DNA of 45,404 nt from Streptomyces sp. col6 (GCF_008042035.1 NZ_RDBL01000013.1:205673-251076); one strand, 5' to 3'; positions 18,146 through 27,930 are shown, counted from the first letter of the stretch. A program made the numbers and translations. Notes: generated by a model not told the origin, from the sequence alone.

Positions 18146-19165
18146 ATGTCGTTCATCGGCCGTGACATGGCTATCGACCTCGGGACTGCCAACACGCTGG
18201 TGTACGTCAGGGGGCGCGGCATCGTCCTGAACGAGCCGTCCGTCGTGGCCATCAACACCAACACCGGCGGAATTCTGGCGGTCGGCGCCGAGGCCAAGAA
18301 GATGATCGGCCGTACGCCCGGCAACATCGTCGCCGTACGGCCCCTGAAGGACGGCGTGATCGCCGACTTCGAGATCACGGAGCGGATGCTCCGCTACTTC
18401 ATCCTGAAGATCCACAAGCGCCGCTACCTGGCCCGCCCCCGGGTCGTGGTCTGTGTGCCCTCCGGCATCACCGGGGTCGAGCGACGCGCCGTGATCGAGG
18501 CCTCGACGCAGGCCGGCGCCCGCCAGGTGCACATCATCGAGGAGCCCATGGCGGCGGCCATCGGCTCGGGCCTCCCGGTCCACGAGGCCACCGGCAACAT
18601 GGTCGTCGACATCGGCGGCGGCACCACCGAGGTCGCGGTCATCTCGCTCGGCGGCATCGTCACCGCCCAGTCCATCCGGGTGGCCGGCGACGAGCTGGAC
18701 AACGCGATCATCCAGCACATCAAGAAGGAGTACTCGCTCCTCCTCGGGGAACGCACCGCCGAACAGATCAAGATCACCATCGGCTCCGCGTACGAACTGG
18801 AGAAGGACGAGCACACCGAGATCCGCGGCCGCGACCTTGTCTCGGGCCTGCCCAAGACCGTGGTCATCTCGGCCGGCGAGGTCCGCAAGGCCATCGAGGA
18901 GCCGGTCAACGCGATCGTCGACGCGGTCAAGACGACGCTCGACAAGTGCCCGCCCGAGCTGTCCGGCGACGTCATGGACCGCGGCATCGTCCTCACCGGC
19001 GGCGGCGCGCTGCTGCGCGGACTGGACGAGCGGCTGCGCAACGAGACCGGCATGCCGATCCACATCGCCGAGGACCCACTGGACTCGGTGGCGCTCGGTT
19101 CCGGCAAGTGCGTCGAGGAGTTCGAGGCGCTCCAGCAGGTGCTGGACGCCCAGCCCCGACGGTAG
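18146..19165 (+). CDS. mreB: MreB, actin-like cytoskeletal protein
   Basis: 339-aa ATP-binding filament protein; in Streptomyces it acts mainly in spore-wall assembly. Phosphate loop 1 is DLGTANTLVYV near the N-terminus. VVDIGGGTTEVAVISL provides phosphate loop 2 and VLTGGGALLRGLDE the adenosine motif. ATG 18146 (MSFIGRD) is chosen because AAGGGGA lies 5 bases upstream; ATG 18125 (MGNKGNS) is a possible alternative. The 236-bp region upstream, after the ndk terminator, must hold the mre promoters; I could not assign a convincing one. It heads mreB-mreC-mreD-pbp2-rodA, all on the same strand. Confidence 0.97.
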   Translation: MSFIGRDMAIDLGTANTLVYVRGRGIVLNEPSVVAINTNTGGILAVGAEAKKMIGRTPGNIVAVRPLKDGVIADFEITERMLRYFILKIHKRRYLARPRVVVCVPSGITGVERRAVIEASTQAGARQVHIIEEPMAAAIGSGLPVHEATGNMVVDIGGGTTEVAVISLGGIVTAQSIRVAGDELDNAIIQHIKKEYSLLLGERTAEQIKITIGSAYELEKDEHTEIRGRDLVSGLPKTVVISAGEVRKAIEEPVNAIVDAVKTTLDKCPPELSGDVMDRGIVLTGGGALLRGLDERLRNETGMPIHIAEDPLDSVALGSGKCVEEFEALQQVLDAQPRR

Positions 19166-19264
19166 TCACCCCACGACCCTCCGCGCGGACGCTGCCGCTC
19201 CGCGCGGGGGATCGTTGATATACAGGCACGATCATTCCTACGAGGAAGGCACGGCCGCCGCACT

Positions 19265-20293
19265 GTGAGGGACACACGAGAGAGCCGGCTGCTCCTGGTG
19301 CTGCTGATCGCCATCGCGTTCGCACTGATCACGGTGGACATCCGCGGCGGTGAGGCGTCACCGGTGGACGGCGCCCGGCAGGCCGCCGCCACGGTCTTCG
19401 GACCCGTGGAGAACGGCGTGGCGTCGGCGGTCGACCCGGTGGGCAACGCCATAGGGGCGGTACGCGCCTCCGGCACCCGCCACGACAAGATCGCCGCGCT
19501 GGAGAAGCAGAACGCCGAGCTGAAGGCGAAGCTCGGCAGCGACGACCGCAACCGCAGCCGGGTCCGTGAGCTCGACGAGATGCTGAAGAAGTCGGCCACC
19601 GGCCAGTACGGCATCAAGGCCGCCGAGGTCATCGCCATAGGAGCGGCCCAGGGCTTCTCCTGGACGGTCACCATCGACGCGGGCTCCAAGGACGGCGTCA
19701 AGCGCGACATGACCGTCCTCAACGGCGACGGGCTCGTCGGCCGCGTCACCACCGTCGGCCCGGACACCGCCACGGTGCTCCTCGCCAACGACCCCGACTT
19801 CACCGTCGGCACCCGGATGGAGTCCACCGACGAACTCGGCTTCGCCACCGGGCAGGGCTCCCGTCCGCTGGCGGTCCAGTTCCTGAACGGCAAGGCCAAG
19901 GTCAAGAAGGGCGACCGCCTCGTCACGTTCGGCTCCAGCAAGGACAAGCCGTTCGTGCCCGGCGTCCCGGTCGGCGAGGTCGTCCGCGTCGACCCGTCGG
20001 GCGGCGACCTGACCCGTACGGTCTACGTCCGCCCCTACGTCGGCTTCACCAAGCTCGACATCGTCGGCATCGTCGTCCAGGCCCCGCGCGAGGACCCCCG
20101 CGACATGGTCCTGCCGAAGAAGCCGAAGGCGCCCGCCAAGCCGAAGCCCACCCCGACCGTCACCGTCACCATCTCGCCCAACGGCGACATCGTCGACACC
20201 GAGGGCAACGTGGTCGGCAACATCCACGAGAGCCCCAACCTCAGCGGGAACGCCACTCCGAACGCCGACAACGCGGTCAACGAACAGAGGTAG
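19265..20293 (+). CDS. mreC: MreC, periplasmic scaffold of the elongasome
   Basis: 342 aa. An N-terminal membrane helix (LLLVLLIAIAFALITV, about residues 8-23) is followed by a coiled coil (about 75-110, IAALEKQNAELKAKLG) and the MreC beta-barrel domain (about 120-275, with FSWTVTIDAGSKDGVKRDM and GLVGRV). The last 60 residues are an extracellular Lys/Pro/Asn tail, longer than in rod-shaped models. The protein links MreB/MreD inside with PBP2 outside. GTG start; the nearest purine-rich ribosome site (GAGGAAGG) is unusually far upstream, so translation may depend partly on mreB. mreD starts 11 bp after its stop. Confidence 0.95.
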   Translation: MRDTRESRLLLVLLIAIAFALITVDIRGGEASPVDGARQAAATVFGPVENGVASAVDPVGNAIGAVRASGTRHDKIAALEKQNAELKAKLGSDDRNRSRVRELDEMLKKSATGQYGIKAAEVIAIGAAQGFSWTVTIDAGSKDGVKRDMTVLNGDGLVGRVTTVGPDTATVLLANDPDFTVGTRMESTDELGFATGQGSRPLAVQFLNGKAKVKKGDRLVTFGSSKDKPFVPGVPVGEVVRVDPSGGDLTRTVYVRPYVGFTKLDIVGIVVQAPREDPRDMVLPKKPKAPAKPKPTPTVTVTISPNGDIVDTEGNVVGNIHESPNLSGNATPNADNAVNEQR

Positions 20294-20304
20294 AGCTGAT
20301 CCCC

Positions 20305-20970
20305 ATGCACGTCAACCGGACCCTGCTCTCCATCGTTCTGGTCGTCTTCGCCCTCGTCGTCCAGGTGTCCGTCCTGGCCCGCCTCCAGCTCCCCGGCGCC
20401 GTGCCCGACCTGCTGCTCATGGTCGTCCTCGGCCTGGCCTTCGTGTACGGACACGTCAGCGGCGCCCTCATCGGCTTCGGCGCGGGACTCCTCGCCGACC
20501 TGGCGCCCCCGGCCGACCACGCCGCCGGGCGCTACGCCCTGGTCCTCTGCGTCATCGGCTACCTCGCGGGCCTCGCCCGGCCGGAGAACGGGCAGCTGAA
20601 GTCCGCCTTCCTGCCGATGGCCGTGGTCGTCGCGGCGGCGATCGGGTCGACCCTGCTGTACGCGGGCGTCGGCGCGCTCGTCGGCGACACGGCGGCCCGT
20701 CACGTGGGCCTCGGCAGCCTGTTGTTCACCGCCGCCGTCTACGACCTGCTCCTGGCGCCGTTCACCGTGCCGCTGATCATGGCGCTCGCCAGACGTACGG
20801 TGAACGACCCCGTCACCGAGTCCTCCTCGGGCCGCGGCGACGTGGCGGCCGGCTGGCTCGCGGCGGGCACCGGGCTGCGGATCGGCAGCCAGCGCGGCGG
20901 GCTGCGCGTGAAGGCGGCCCGCAACCGGGCGGCACGCGCCGGACGGATCAAGGGAGTCAAGCGACTGTGA
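20305..20970 (+). CDS. mreD: MreD, membrane component of the elongasome
   Basis: 221-aa polytopic protein with about five hydrophobic helices in the first 160 residues. The remainder is a basic cytosolic tail (KAARNRAARAGRIKGVKRL). Features typical of MreD are the LPGAVPDLLLMVVLGLAFVYG helix and the GFGAGLLADLAPP loop. It bridges MreC and the PBP2/RodA pair. ATG start with GAGGTAGAG upstream. It lies 11 bp after mreC and 49 bp before pbp2. Confidence 0.93.
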   Translation: MHVNRTLLSIVLVVFALVVQVSVLARLQLPGAVPDLLLMVVLGLAFVYGHVSGALIGFGAGLLADLAPPADHAAGRYALVLCVIGYLAGLARPENGQLKSAFLPMAVVVAAAIGSTLLYAGVGALVGDTAARHVGLGSLLFTAAVYDLLLAPFTVPLIMALARRTVNDPVTESSSGRGDVAAGWLAAGTGLRIGSQRGGLRVKAARNRAARAGRIKGVKRL

Positions 20971-21019
20971 GGCTGCATTCCTCCGGGCCCCGGCCCCGGA
21001 CCACCACCGGGGGCGCCCC

Positions 21020-23185
21020 GTGAGCAACATCCCCGAGACCGGCCGGACCCAGCGCGTCCAGATCCGGCTCATCGTCATCCAGGTCCTCGTCTTCTCGCTG
21101 CTGCTCACCCTCGGCGGCCGCCTCTGGTACCTCCAGATCCGCAACGGCCAGGAGTACTCCGACGAGGCGAAGAACAACCACGTCCAGCAGGTCGTCCAGC
21201 CCGCCGCCCGGGGCTCCATCCTCGACGCACGCGGTGTGCCGCTCGCCGACAACGAGACCCGCCTCGTGGTCTCCGCCAGCCGCACCGACCTGATGAAGAT
21301 GGCCGACGACGGCAAGGCCGTGCTGACCCGGCTCGCCGACGTGCTCGACATGAAGCCGAAGGACGTCTTCGACAAGGTCCGGCTCTGCGACGCCAAGACG
21401 CCGCAGCCCTGCTGGAACGGTTCGCCCTACCAGCCGATCCCGGTCACCGACGAGGCCACCACCCAGCAGGCCCTGACGATCCGCGAGCGCGCCGAGGACT
21501 TCCCCGGCATCACCGCGGAGCCCACCGCCGTCCGCCGTTACGCGGCGCCCGGCAAGGCCAATACCGCCCAGGTCCTCGGCTACCTCTCGCCCGTCACCGA
21601 CGAGGAGATCACCAAGGCCCAGGACACCGACTCGCCGTACCTGCGCTCCGACATGGTCGGCCGGTCCGGCCTGGAGCGCACGTACGACAAGGAGCTGCGC
21701 GGCAAGGCCGGCGTCACCCGCTACGAGGTCGACAACCTCGGCCGGGTCATCGGCCAGGCCAAGAACGACGAGGCCGAAGCCGGCTCCAGCGTCGTCACCT
21801 CCATCGACGCCCGCGTCCAGGCCGTCGCCGAGTACGAACTCAACGACGCCATGAAGAAGGCCCGCCAGGAGTTCGACACCAACACCGGCGAGAACTACAA
21901 GGCCGACTCCGGGGCGGTCGTCGTCATGGAGGCCAAGACCGGCCGGGTCGTCGCCATGGCCTCGCTGCCCAACTACGACCCCAACGCCTGGGTCGGCGGC
22001 ATCTCCGCCAAGGACTACGCCAAGCTCACCGGCAAGAAGTCCAACTTCCCGCTGCTGAACCGGGCCATCCAGGGCCAGGCCGCCCCCGGCTCCATCTTCA
22101 AGGTCATCTCCTCGACCGCCGCGGTCAACGCCGGATACCCCTTCGACGGCCACTACCCCTGCCCCAGCTCGTACTCCATCGGCGGGCAGACCTTCAAGAA
22201 CTTCGAGTCCCAGGGCTACGGCGACATCACCATCGGCCGCGCCCTGGAGGTCTCCTGCGACACCGTGTACTACGGCATCGCGCACAAGGAATGGCAGAAG
22301 GACGGCGGCAACAGCCCCAAGAAGAACCCCAAGGACTGGTTCTACAAGACCGCCCACCAGTTCGGCCTCGGCAAGGAGACCGGCATCGACCTCCCCAACG
22401 AGGTCAGCGGCCGCGTCCCCGACCGCGAGTGGAAGAAGAACTTCGCCAAGGCCAACCACGACGCCTGGTGCAAGCAGGGCAAGAAGGACGGCACGTACGT
22501 CGAGAAGATCGCCTACGAGAACTGCCTCGAAGGCGACAAGATGCGCGCCGGTGACTCGGTGAACTACTCGATCGGCCAGGGCGACACCCTCGTCACCCCG
22601 ATCCAGATGGCCACCATCTACGCGGCCATCTCCAACGGCGGCACGCTCTACGACCCCACCGTCGGCAAGGCGATCGTCAGCGGCGACGGCAAGACCGTCC
22701 AGGAGATCGATCCCACGTCGCACGGCAAGCTGCCCTTCACCAGGAAGACGCGCAACGAGATAGACGAAGCCCTCGCGGGTGTCGCGACCCGCGGCTCGGC
22801 CGCCTGGCGATTCGGCGGCTGGCCGCAGGACAAGATCCCGATGCACGCCAAGACGGGTACCGCCGAGGTCTACGGCAAGCAGACGACCTCCTGGTTCGCC
22901 ACGTACACCAAGGACTACTCGATCGTCATGACGATCTCCCAGGGCGGTACGGGTTCCGGCGCGTCCGGGCCCGCCGTCCGCAACATCTACAACGCGCTCT
23001 ACGGGCTCGACGCCACCGGCAAGCAGGACCTCAAGAAGGCCCTCCTGCCGACCCCCCAGAAGGGCCTGCCGAAGGTCCAGACGGACGGCACCATCGACGC
23101 CCCGAAGATCAAGCCCTACGACCCCGCCTCGCAGAAGCCGCCCACCGAGCAGACGCTCGCCGCCGTCCTGGGGAGGCGCGACTGA
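21020..23185 (+). CDS. mrdA: Penicillin-binding protein 2, class B transpeptidase
   Basis: 721 aa. A short cytosolic tail and one membrane anchor (LIVIQVLVFSLLLTLGG, about residues 14-30) precede the PBP dimerisation domain (about 55-230) and the transpeptidase domain (about 270-670). The active-site Ser358 lies in PGSIFK with Lys361, and the KTGT box is at 611-614 (HAKTGTAEV). It cross-links peptidoglycan in concert with the SEDS protein encoded next, and MreC/MreD regulate the pair. The GTG start lacks a strong ribosome site. The stop codon overlaps the rodA start by one base (TGATG), implying translational coupling. Confidence 0.97.
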   Translation: MSNIPETGRTQRVQIRLIVIQVLVFSLLLTLGGRLWYLQIRNGQEYSDEAKNNHVQQVVQPAARGSILDARGVPLADNETRLVVSASRTDLMKMADDGKAVLTRLADVLDMKPKDVFDKVRLCDAKTPQPCWNGSPYQPIPVTDEATTQQALTIRERAEDFPGITAEPTAVRRYAAPGKANTAQVLGYLSPVTDEEITKAQDTDSPYLRSDMVGRSGLERTYDKELRGKAGVTRYEVDNLGRVIGQAKNDEAEAGSSVVTSIDARVQAVAEYELNDAMKKARQEFDTNTGENYKADSGAVVVMEAKTGRVVAMASLPNYDPNAWVGGISAKDYAKLTGKKSNFPLLNRAIQGQAAPGSIFKVISSTAAVNAGYPFDGHYPCPSSYSIGGQTFKNFESQGYGDITIGRALEVSCDTVYYGIAHKEWQKDGGNSPKKNPKDWFYKTAHQFGLGKETGIDLPNEVSGRVPDREWKKNFAKANHDAWCKQGKKDGTYVEKIAYENCLEGDKMRAGDSVNYSIGQGDTLVTPIQMATIYAAISNGGTLYDPTVGKAIVSGDGKTVQEIDPTSHGKLPFTRKTRNEIDEALAGVATRGSAAWRFGGWPQDKIPMHAKTGTAEVYGKQTTSWFATYTKDYSIVMTISQGGTGSGASGPAVRNIYNALYGLDATGKQDLKKALLPTPQKGLPKVQTDGTIDAPKIKPYDPASQKPPTEQTLAAVLGRRD

Positions 23186-24375
23186 TGGCCGGCTTCTCCG
23201 TCCAGCGCTACGCCCCCGAGCGGTCCACCTGGGGCCGGCTCATGGCACGCGACTCCGTCGTACGCCGGCTCGACTGGCCGCTCCTCGGCTCGGCGATCGC
23301 GCTCTCCTTCATCGGCTCGCTGCTGGTCTGGTCGGCGACCCGGGGACGCGACTCCCTGACCCACGGCGACCCGTACTACTTCCTGTTCCGGCACGCCCTC
23401 AACACCGGCATCGGCATCGCCCTGATGATCGGCACCATCTGGCTCGGCCACCGCACCCTGCGCGGCGCGGTACCGGTCCTGTACGGGCTGTCCGTCCTCC
23501 TCGTGATGGCGGTCCTCACCCCGCTGGGCGCCACCGTCAACGGCGCCCACGCCTGGATCCTGCTGCCCGGCGGGTTCTCCCTCCAGCCCTCCGAGTTCAC
23601 CAAGATCACCATCATCCTGGGGATGGCGATGCTGCTCGCCGCCCGCGTCGACGCGGGCGACCAGGTGCACCCCGATCACCGGACCGTGGCCAAGGCCCTC
23701 GCCCTGGCGTCGCTCCCGATGCTCGTCGTCATGGGGATGCCGGACCTCGGCTCCGTGATGGTCATGGTCGTCATCGTGCTCGGGGTGCTGCTGGCCTCCG
23801 GCGCGTCCAACCGCTGGGTCTTCGGACTCCTCGGCGCGGGCGTGGCCGGGGCGGTCGCCATCTGGCAGCTCGGGCTCCTCGACGACTACCAGATCGCCCG
23901 CTTCGCCGCCTTCGCCAACCCGGCGCTCGACCCGGCCGGAGTCGGCTACAACACCAACCAGGCCCGCATCGCGATCGGCTCCGGCGGCCTGCACGGCACC
24001 GGCCTCTTCCAGGGCACCCAGACAACCGGGCAGTTCGTCCCCGAGCAGCAGACCGACTTCGTCTTCACGGTCGCCGGCGAGGAACTGGGCTTCCTCGGCG
24101 CCGGGCTCATCCTCGTCCTGCTCGGCGTCGTCCTGTGGCGCGCCTGCCGCATCGCCCGCGAGACCACCGAGCTGTACGGCACGGTCGTCGCCGCCGGGAT
24201 CATCGCCTGGTTCGCCTTCCAGTCCTTCGAGAACATCGGCATGACGCTCGGCATCATGCCCGTCGCCGGACTCCCGCTGCCCTTCGTCTCCTACGGAGGC
24301 TCCTCGATGTTCGCCGTCTGGGTGGCCATCGGCCTGCTCCAGTCGATCCGGGTGCAGCGGCCGATAACGGCCTGA
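23185..24375 (+). CDS. rodA: RodA/Sfr, SEDS-family peptidoglycan glycosyltransferase
   Basis: 396-aa polytopic protein with about ten membrane helices that polymerises lipid II into glycan strands. SEDS signatures are visible: WILLPGGFSLQPSEFTK, the large extracellular loop with IAIGSGGLHGTGLFQGTQT, QQTDFVFTVAGEELGFLG and the final LPFVSYGGSSM. The streptomycete orthologue has been called sfr. The start ATG is fixed by the TGATG overlap with pbp2, ideal for making the enzyme pair in equal amounts. This is the last gene of the mre operon; no clear hairpin separates it from the next gene, 32 bp away. Confidence 0.95.
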   Translation: MAGFSVQRYAPERSTWGRLMARDSVVRRLDWPLLGSAIALSFIGSLLVWSATRGRDSLTHGDPYYFLFRHALNTGIGIALMIGTIWLGHRTLRGAVPVLYGLSVLLVMAVLTPLGATVNGAHAWILLPGGFSLQPSEFTKITIILGMAMLLAARVDAGDQVHPDHRTVAKALALASLPMLVVMGMPDLGSVMVMVVIVLGVLLASGASNRWVFGLLGAGVAGAVAIWQLGLLDDYQIARFAAFANPALDPAGVGYNTNQARIAIGSGGLHGTGLFQGTQTTGQFVPEQQTDFVFTVAGEELGFLGAGLILVLLGVVLWRACRIARETTELYGTVVAAGIIAWFAFQSFENIGMTLGIMPVAGLPLPFVSYGGSSMFAVWVAIGLLQSIRVQRPITA

Positions 24376-24395
24376 GCACGCGCCCGGCGGCGCGT

Positions 24396-24401
24396 TAGAT
24401 T
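24396..24401 (+). promoter_or_regulatory. -10 box TAGATT of a probable leaderless CYTH-CHAD promoter
   Basis: TAGATT ends 6 bases before ATG 24408, with no Shine-Dalgarno. The gene can thus be expressed independently of the mre operon just upstream. Confidence 0.55.
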
Positions 24402-24407
24402 CGGTAC

Positions 24408-25922
24408 ATGGCGGACACCAAGCGCGAGATCGAGCGGAAGTACGAGGCCACGGACGCCACCCGGCTGCCCGACCTGGGCCGGGTGGCCGGGGTCGGGTCC
24501 GCCGAGCACGAGGGCGTCATGGAACTCGACGCCGTCTACTACGACACCGAGGACCTCCGCCTCGCCGCCGGAGACATCACCCTCCGCCGCCGCACCGGCG
24601 GCTCGGACGCCGGCTGGCACCTGAAGCTCCCCGTCGCCCCCGGCGTCCGCGACGAGATCCGGGCCCCGCTCTCCGACGCCGTGCCGGCCCGCCTCACCGC
24701 CCTGATCCGCTCCCGCGTCCTGGACGCCCCCGTCGTCCCCGTGGTCCGCCTGGTCTCCGCCCGCGACGTCCATGTGCTCACCGGCGCCGACGGCACACCG
24801 CTGGCCGAGCTGAGCGTCGACAAGGTCCGCGCGGAGCGGCTGCACGGCGGCGACCGCACCGCGGCCTGGACCGAGATCGAGGTCGAGTTGGCCGACGGCG
24901 GGGACCCCGCCTTCCTCGACACCGTCGGCCGCGCGCTGGAGGAGTCCGGCATCCGGCTCTCCGCGGCCCACTCCAAGCTTGCCCGCGCGCTGGAGGAGAC
25001 GGCGCCCGGGGCCGCGCGTCCCCGGGAGGACGAACCGCGCACCGCCGGCGACCACGTCCTGCGCTACGTACGCCGGCAGGCCGAGGCGATCGTCGCGCTC
25101 GACCCGGCCGTGCGGCGGGGGCTGCCCGACTCCGTGCACCGGATGCGCGTCGCGACCCGGCGGCTGCGCAGCGCCCTGCGCACATACCGCCGCGTCCTGG
25201 ACCGCGACGCCACCCGCCCCCTCGGCACCGAGCTGAAGTGGCTCGCGGGGGAGCTGGGCGTCGACCGGGACCAGGAGGTGCTGGACGCCCGGCTGCGCGC
25301 CCGGCTCGACGAGCTGCCCCGCACCCTGGTCATCGGGCCGGTCAAGGCGCGGCTGCGGCTCTGGTCGACGGCGGGCCGCAGCGGTTCGCGCCGGCGCACG
25401 ACCGCCGTCCTGGACTCCGCGCGCTACCTGGACCTGCTGCGCGCCCTGGAAGCCCTGCTCGCCGGTCCGCCGCTGCTGCCCGGGGCGGACGCCCCGCCCG
25501 GCGACGAGCTGGCCCGCGCCGTCCGCAAGGACCACAAGCGCCTCGCCCGGCGGATCGCGCACGCCCTGGAGCTGGAGCCCGGACCGGACCGGGACGCCGC
25601 TCTGCACAGCGCCCGCAAGGCCGCGAAGAGGGCCCGGTACGCGGCGGAGGCTGCCCGCCCCGCCCTCGGGAAGCCCGCGAAGAAGGCGGCCAAGCGGCTC
25701 AAGGCCGTACAGAGCCTCCTCGGCGGCCACCAGGACGGCGTGGTCGCCCGCGAGACCCTGCGCGCCCTCGCCGTACAGGCGCACGCGGCGGGGGAGCCGT
25801 CGTTCGCCTGGGGACTGGTGTACGGGCGGGAGGAGGCGGCGGCCGCCGCGGCCGAGCGCGAGCTGCCCCGGGTGTGGCACCGGGCGCACCAGGCCCGTAT
25901 CCGGCGTCGGCCCGGGAGCTGA
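24408..25922 (+). CDS. CYTH-CHAD domain protein (polyphosphate/triphosphate-related)
   Basis: 504 aa with two domains. The N-terminal CYTH tunnel fold (about 1-200) begins with the hallmark ExExK, here EIERK at residues 7-11, followed by DAVYYDT and ITLRRRTGG. CYTH proteins bind triphosphate or polyphosphate with divalent metals. The C-terminal CHAD domain (about 215-495) has its conserved His and basic helices in VHRMRVATRRLRSALRTYR and LHSARKAAKRARYAAE; CHAD domains bind polyphosphate. A triphosphatase or a polyphosphate-granule protein are both possible. It sits alone between rodA and the radical SAM gene. Confidence 0.9.
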   Translation: MADTKREIERKYEATDATRLPDLGRVAGVGSAEHEGVMELDAVYYDTEDLRLAAGDITLRRRTGGSDAGWHLKLPVAPGVRDEIRAPLSDAVPARLTALIRSRVLDAPVVPVVRLVSARDVHVLTGADGTPLAELSVDKVRAERLHGGDRTAAWTEIEVELADGGDPAFLDTVGRALEESGIRLSAAHSKLARALEETAPGAARPREDEPRTAGDHVLRYVRRQAEAIVALDPAVRRGLPDSVHRMRVATRRLRSALRTYRRVLDRDATRPLGTELKWLAGELGVDRDQEVLDARLRARLDELPRTLVIGPVKARLRLWSTAGRSGSRRRTTAVLDSARYLDLLRALEALLAGPPLLPGADAPPGDELARAVRKDHKRLARRIAHALELEPGPDRDAALHSARKAAKRARYAAEAARPALGKPAKKAAKRLKAVQSLLGGHQDGVVARETLRALAVQAHAAGEPSFAWGLVYGREEAAAAAAERELPRVWHRAHQARIRRRPGS

Positions 25923-25963
25923 GCGGCGTACTCCGGCGGGCGCGGGCAGTCCGGGCACCGAGG

Positions 25964-25969
25964 TACGCT
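25964..25969 (+). promoter_or_regulatory. Candidate -10 box TACGCT for the radical SAM gene
   Basis: TACGCT lies 35 bases upstream of ATG 26005. Initiation about 7 bases downstream would fall past the ATG at 25972, which supports 26005 as the true start codon. Confidence 0.4.
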
Positions 25970-26004
25970 GGATGGTCACCCCTGCCGGCTCTCGAAAGTT
26001 CGCG

Positions 26005-27930
26005 ATGTCTGTCGATTCGGTCTTCCCACAGCTCGAAGCTCTGCTCCCGCATGTGCAGAAGCCCATCCAGTACGTCGGCGGTGAGCTGAACTCCACCGTC
26101 AAGCCGTGGGACGAGTGCGACGTCCGCTGGGCACTGATGTACCCGGACGCGTACGAGGTCGGGCTGCCCAACCAGGGCGTCATGATCCTCTACGAGGTGC
26201 TCAACGAGCGCCGGGGCGTCCTCGCCGAGCGCACCTACAGCGTCTGGCCGGACCTCGAAGCGCTGATGCGCGAGCACAAGGTGCCCCAGTTCACCGTGGA
26301 CAGCCACCGCCCGGTCAAGGCGTTCGACGTCTTCGGGCTCAGCTTCTCCACCGAACTGGGCTACACCAACATGCTCACCGCCCTGGACCTGGCCGGCATC
26401 CCGCTGGCCGCGAAGGACCGGGACATCGACGACCCGATCGTGCTCGCCGGCGGCCACGCCGCGTTCAACCCGGAGCCGATCGCGGAGTTCATCGACTGCG
26501 CGGTCATCGGCGACGGCGAGCAGGCGGTCCTGGAGATCACCGAGATCGTCCGCGCCTGGAAGGCCGAGGGCCGCCCCGGCGGCCGCGAGGAGGTGCTGTT
26601 CCGCCTCGCGAGGACCGGCGGCGTGTACGTCCCCGGCTTCTACGACGTGGAGTACCTCCCGGACGGCCGTATCGGCCGCGTCGTACCGAACAGGTCGGGC
26701 GTGCCGTGGCGGGTGTCCAAGCACACGGTCATGGACCTCGACGAGTGGCCCTACCCGAAGCAGCCCCTGGTCCCGCTCGCCGAGACCGTCCACGAGCGGA
26801 TGTCCGTGGAGATCTTCCGCGGCTGCACCCGCGGCTGCCGTTTCTGCCAGGCCGGCATGATCACGCGCCCCGTGCGGGAGCGAAGCATCACCGGCATCGG
26901 CGAGATGGTCGAGAAGGGCCTCAAGGCGACCGGCTTCGAAGAGGTGGGCCTGCTCTCCCTCTCCTCCGCCGACCACACCGAGATCGGTGAGATCGCCAAG
27001 GGCCTCGCGGACCGCTACACCGAGGACAAGATCGGCCTCTCGCTGCCGTCCACCCGCGTCGACGCGTTCAACGTGGACCTGGCCAACGAGCTGACCCGCA
27101 ACGGCCGCCGCTCCGGTCTCACCTTCGCCCCCGAGGGCGGCTCCGAGCGCATGCGCAAGGTCATCAACAAGATGGTCTCGGAGGAGGACCTGATCCGCAC
27201 GGTCGCCACCGCGTACGGCAACGGCTGGCGCCAGGTGAAGCTGTACTTCATGTGCGGGCTGCCCACCGAGACCGACGAGGACGTCCTCCAGATCGGCGAC
27301 ATGGCGGTCAACGTGATCGCCAAGGGCCGCGAGGTCTCCGGGCAGAACGACATCCGCTGCACGGTCTCCATCGGCGGTTTCGTGCCCAAGCCGCACACCC
27401 CGTTCCAGTGGGCGCCGCAGCTCAGCGCCGAGGAGACGGACGCCCGGCTCGGCAAGCTCCGGGACAAGATCCGCGGCGACAAGAAGTACGGCCGCTCGAT
27501 CGGCTTCCGCTACCACGACGGCAAGCCCGGCATCGTCGAGGGCCTGCTCTCGCGCGGTGACCGCCGCGTCGGCTCCGTCATCCGCGCGGTCTACGAGGCC
27601 GGCGGCCGGTTCGACGGCTGGCGCGAGTACTTCAGCTACGACCTGTGGATGAAGAGCGCCGAGGCGACGCTGCCGGACTTCGGCGTGGACGTCGACTGGT
27701 ACACCACCCGCGAGCGCACCTACGAGGAGGTCCTGCCCTGGGACCACCTGGACTCGGGCCTCGACAAGGACTGGCTCTGGGAGGACTGGCAGGACTCGCT
27801 CGACGAGACCGAGGTCGAGGACTGCCGCTGGACGCCGTGCTTCGACTGCGGGGTGTGCCCGCAGATGGACACCAGCATTCAGATCGGCCCGACCGGCAAG
27901 AAGCTCCTGCCGCTGACCGTCGTGAAGTGA
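26005..27930 (+). CDS. B12-binding-type radical SAM protein (TIGR03960-like)
   Basis: 641 aa. The N-terminal half (about 30-180, with DAYEVGLPNQGVMILYEVLN and VLAGGHAAFNPEPIAEFID) is a Rossmann-like B12-binding-type domain. The radical SAM domain has CxxxCxxC at Cys274, Cys278 and Cys281 (CTRGCRFC), which bind a 4Fe-4S cluster. The C-terminus adds a further Cys group at 607, 612, 615 and 618 (TPCFDCGVC), which could hold a second metal centre. The family is widespread, is usually fused or adjacent to DUF2344, and its substrate is unknown. Here the DUF2344 partner is 1.4 kb downstream. ATG 26005 (MSVDSVFPQLEALL) is preferred over 25972 because of the -10 box position. Confidence 0.92.
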   Translation: MSVDSVFPQLEALLPHVQKPIQYVGGELNSTVKPWDECDVRWALMYPDAYEVGLPNQGVMILYEVLNERRGVLAERTYSVWPDLEALMREHKVPQFTVDSHRPVKAFDVFGLSFSTELGYTNMLTALDLAGIPLAAKDRDIDDPIVLAGGHAAFNPEPIAEFIDCAVIGDGEQAVLEITEIVRAWKAEGRPGGREEVLFRLARTGGVYVPGFYDVEYLPDGRIGRVVPNRSGVPWRVSKHTVMDLDEWPYPKQPLVPLAETVHERMSVEIFRGCTRGCRFCQAGMITRPVRERSITGIGEMVEKGLKATGFEEVGLLSLSSADHTEIGEIAKGLADRYTEDKIGLSLPSTRVDAFNVDLANELTRNGRRSGLTFAPEGGSERMRKVINKMVSEEDLIRTVATAYGNGWRQVKLYFMCGLPTETDEDVLQIGDMAVNVIAKGREVSGQNDIRCTVSIGGFVPKPHTPFQWAPQLSAEETDARLGKLRDKIRGDKKYGRSIGFRYHDGKPGIVEGLLSRGDRRVGSVIRAVYEAGGRFDGWREYFSYDLWMKSAEATLPDFGVDVDWYTTRERTYEEVLPWDHLDSGLDKDWLWEDWQDSLDETEVEDCRWTPCFDCGVCPQMDTSIQIGPTGKKLLPLTVVK

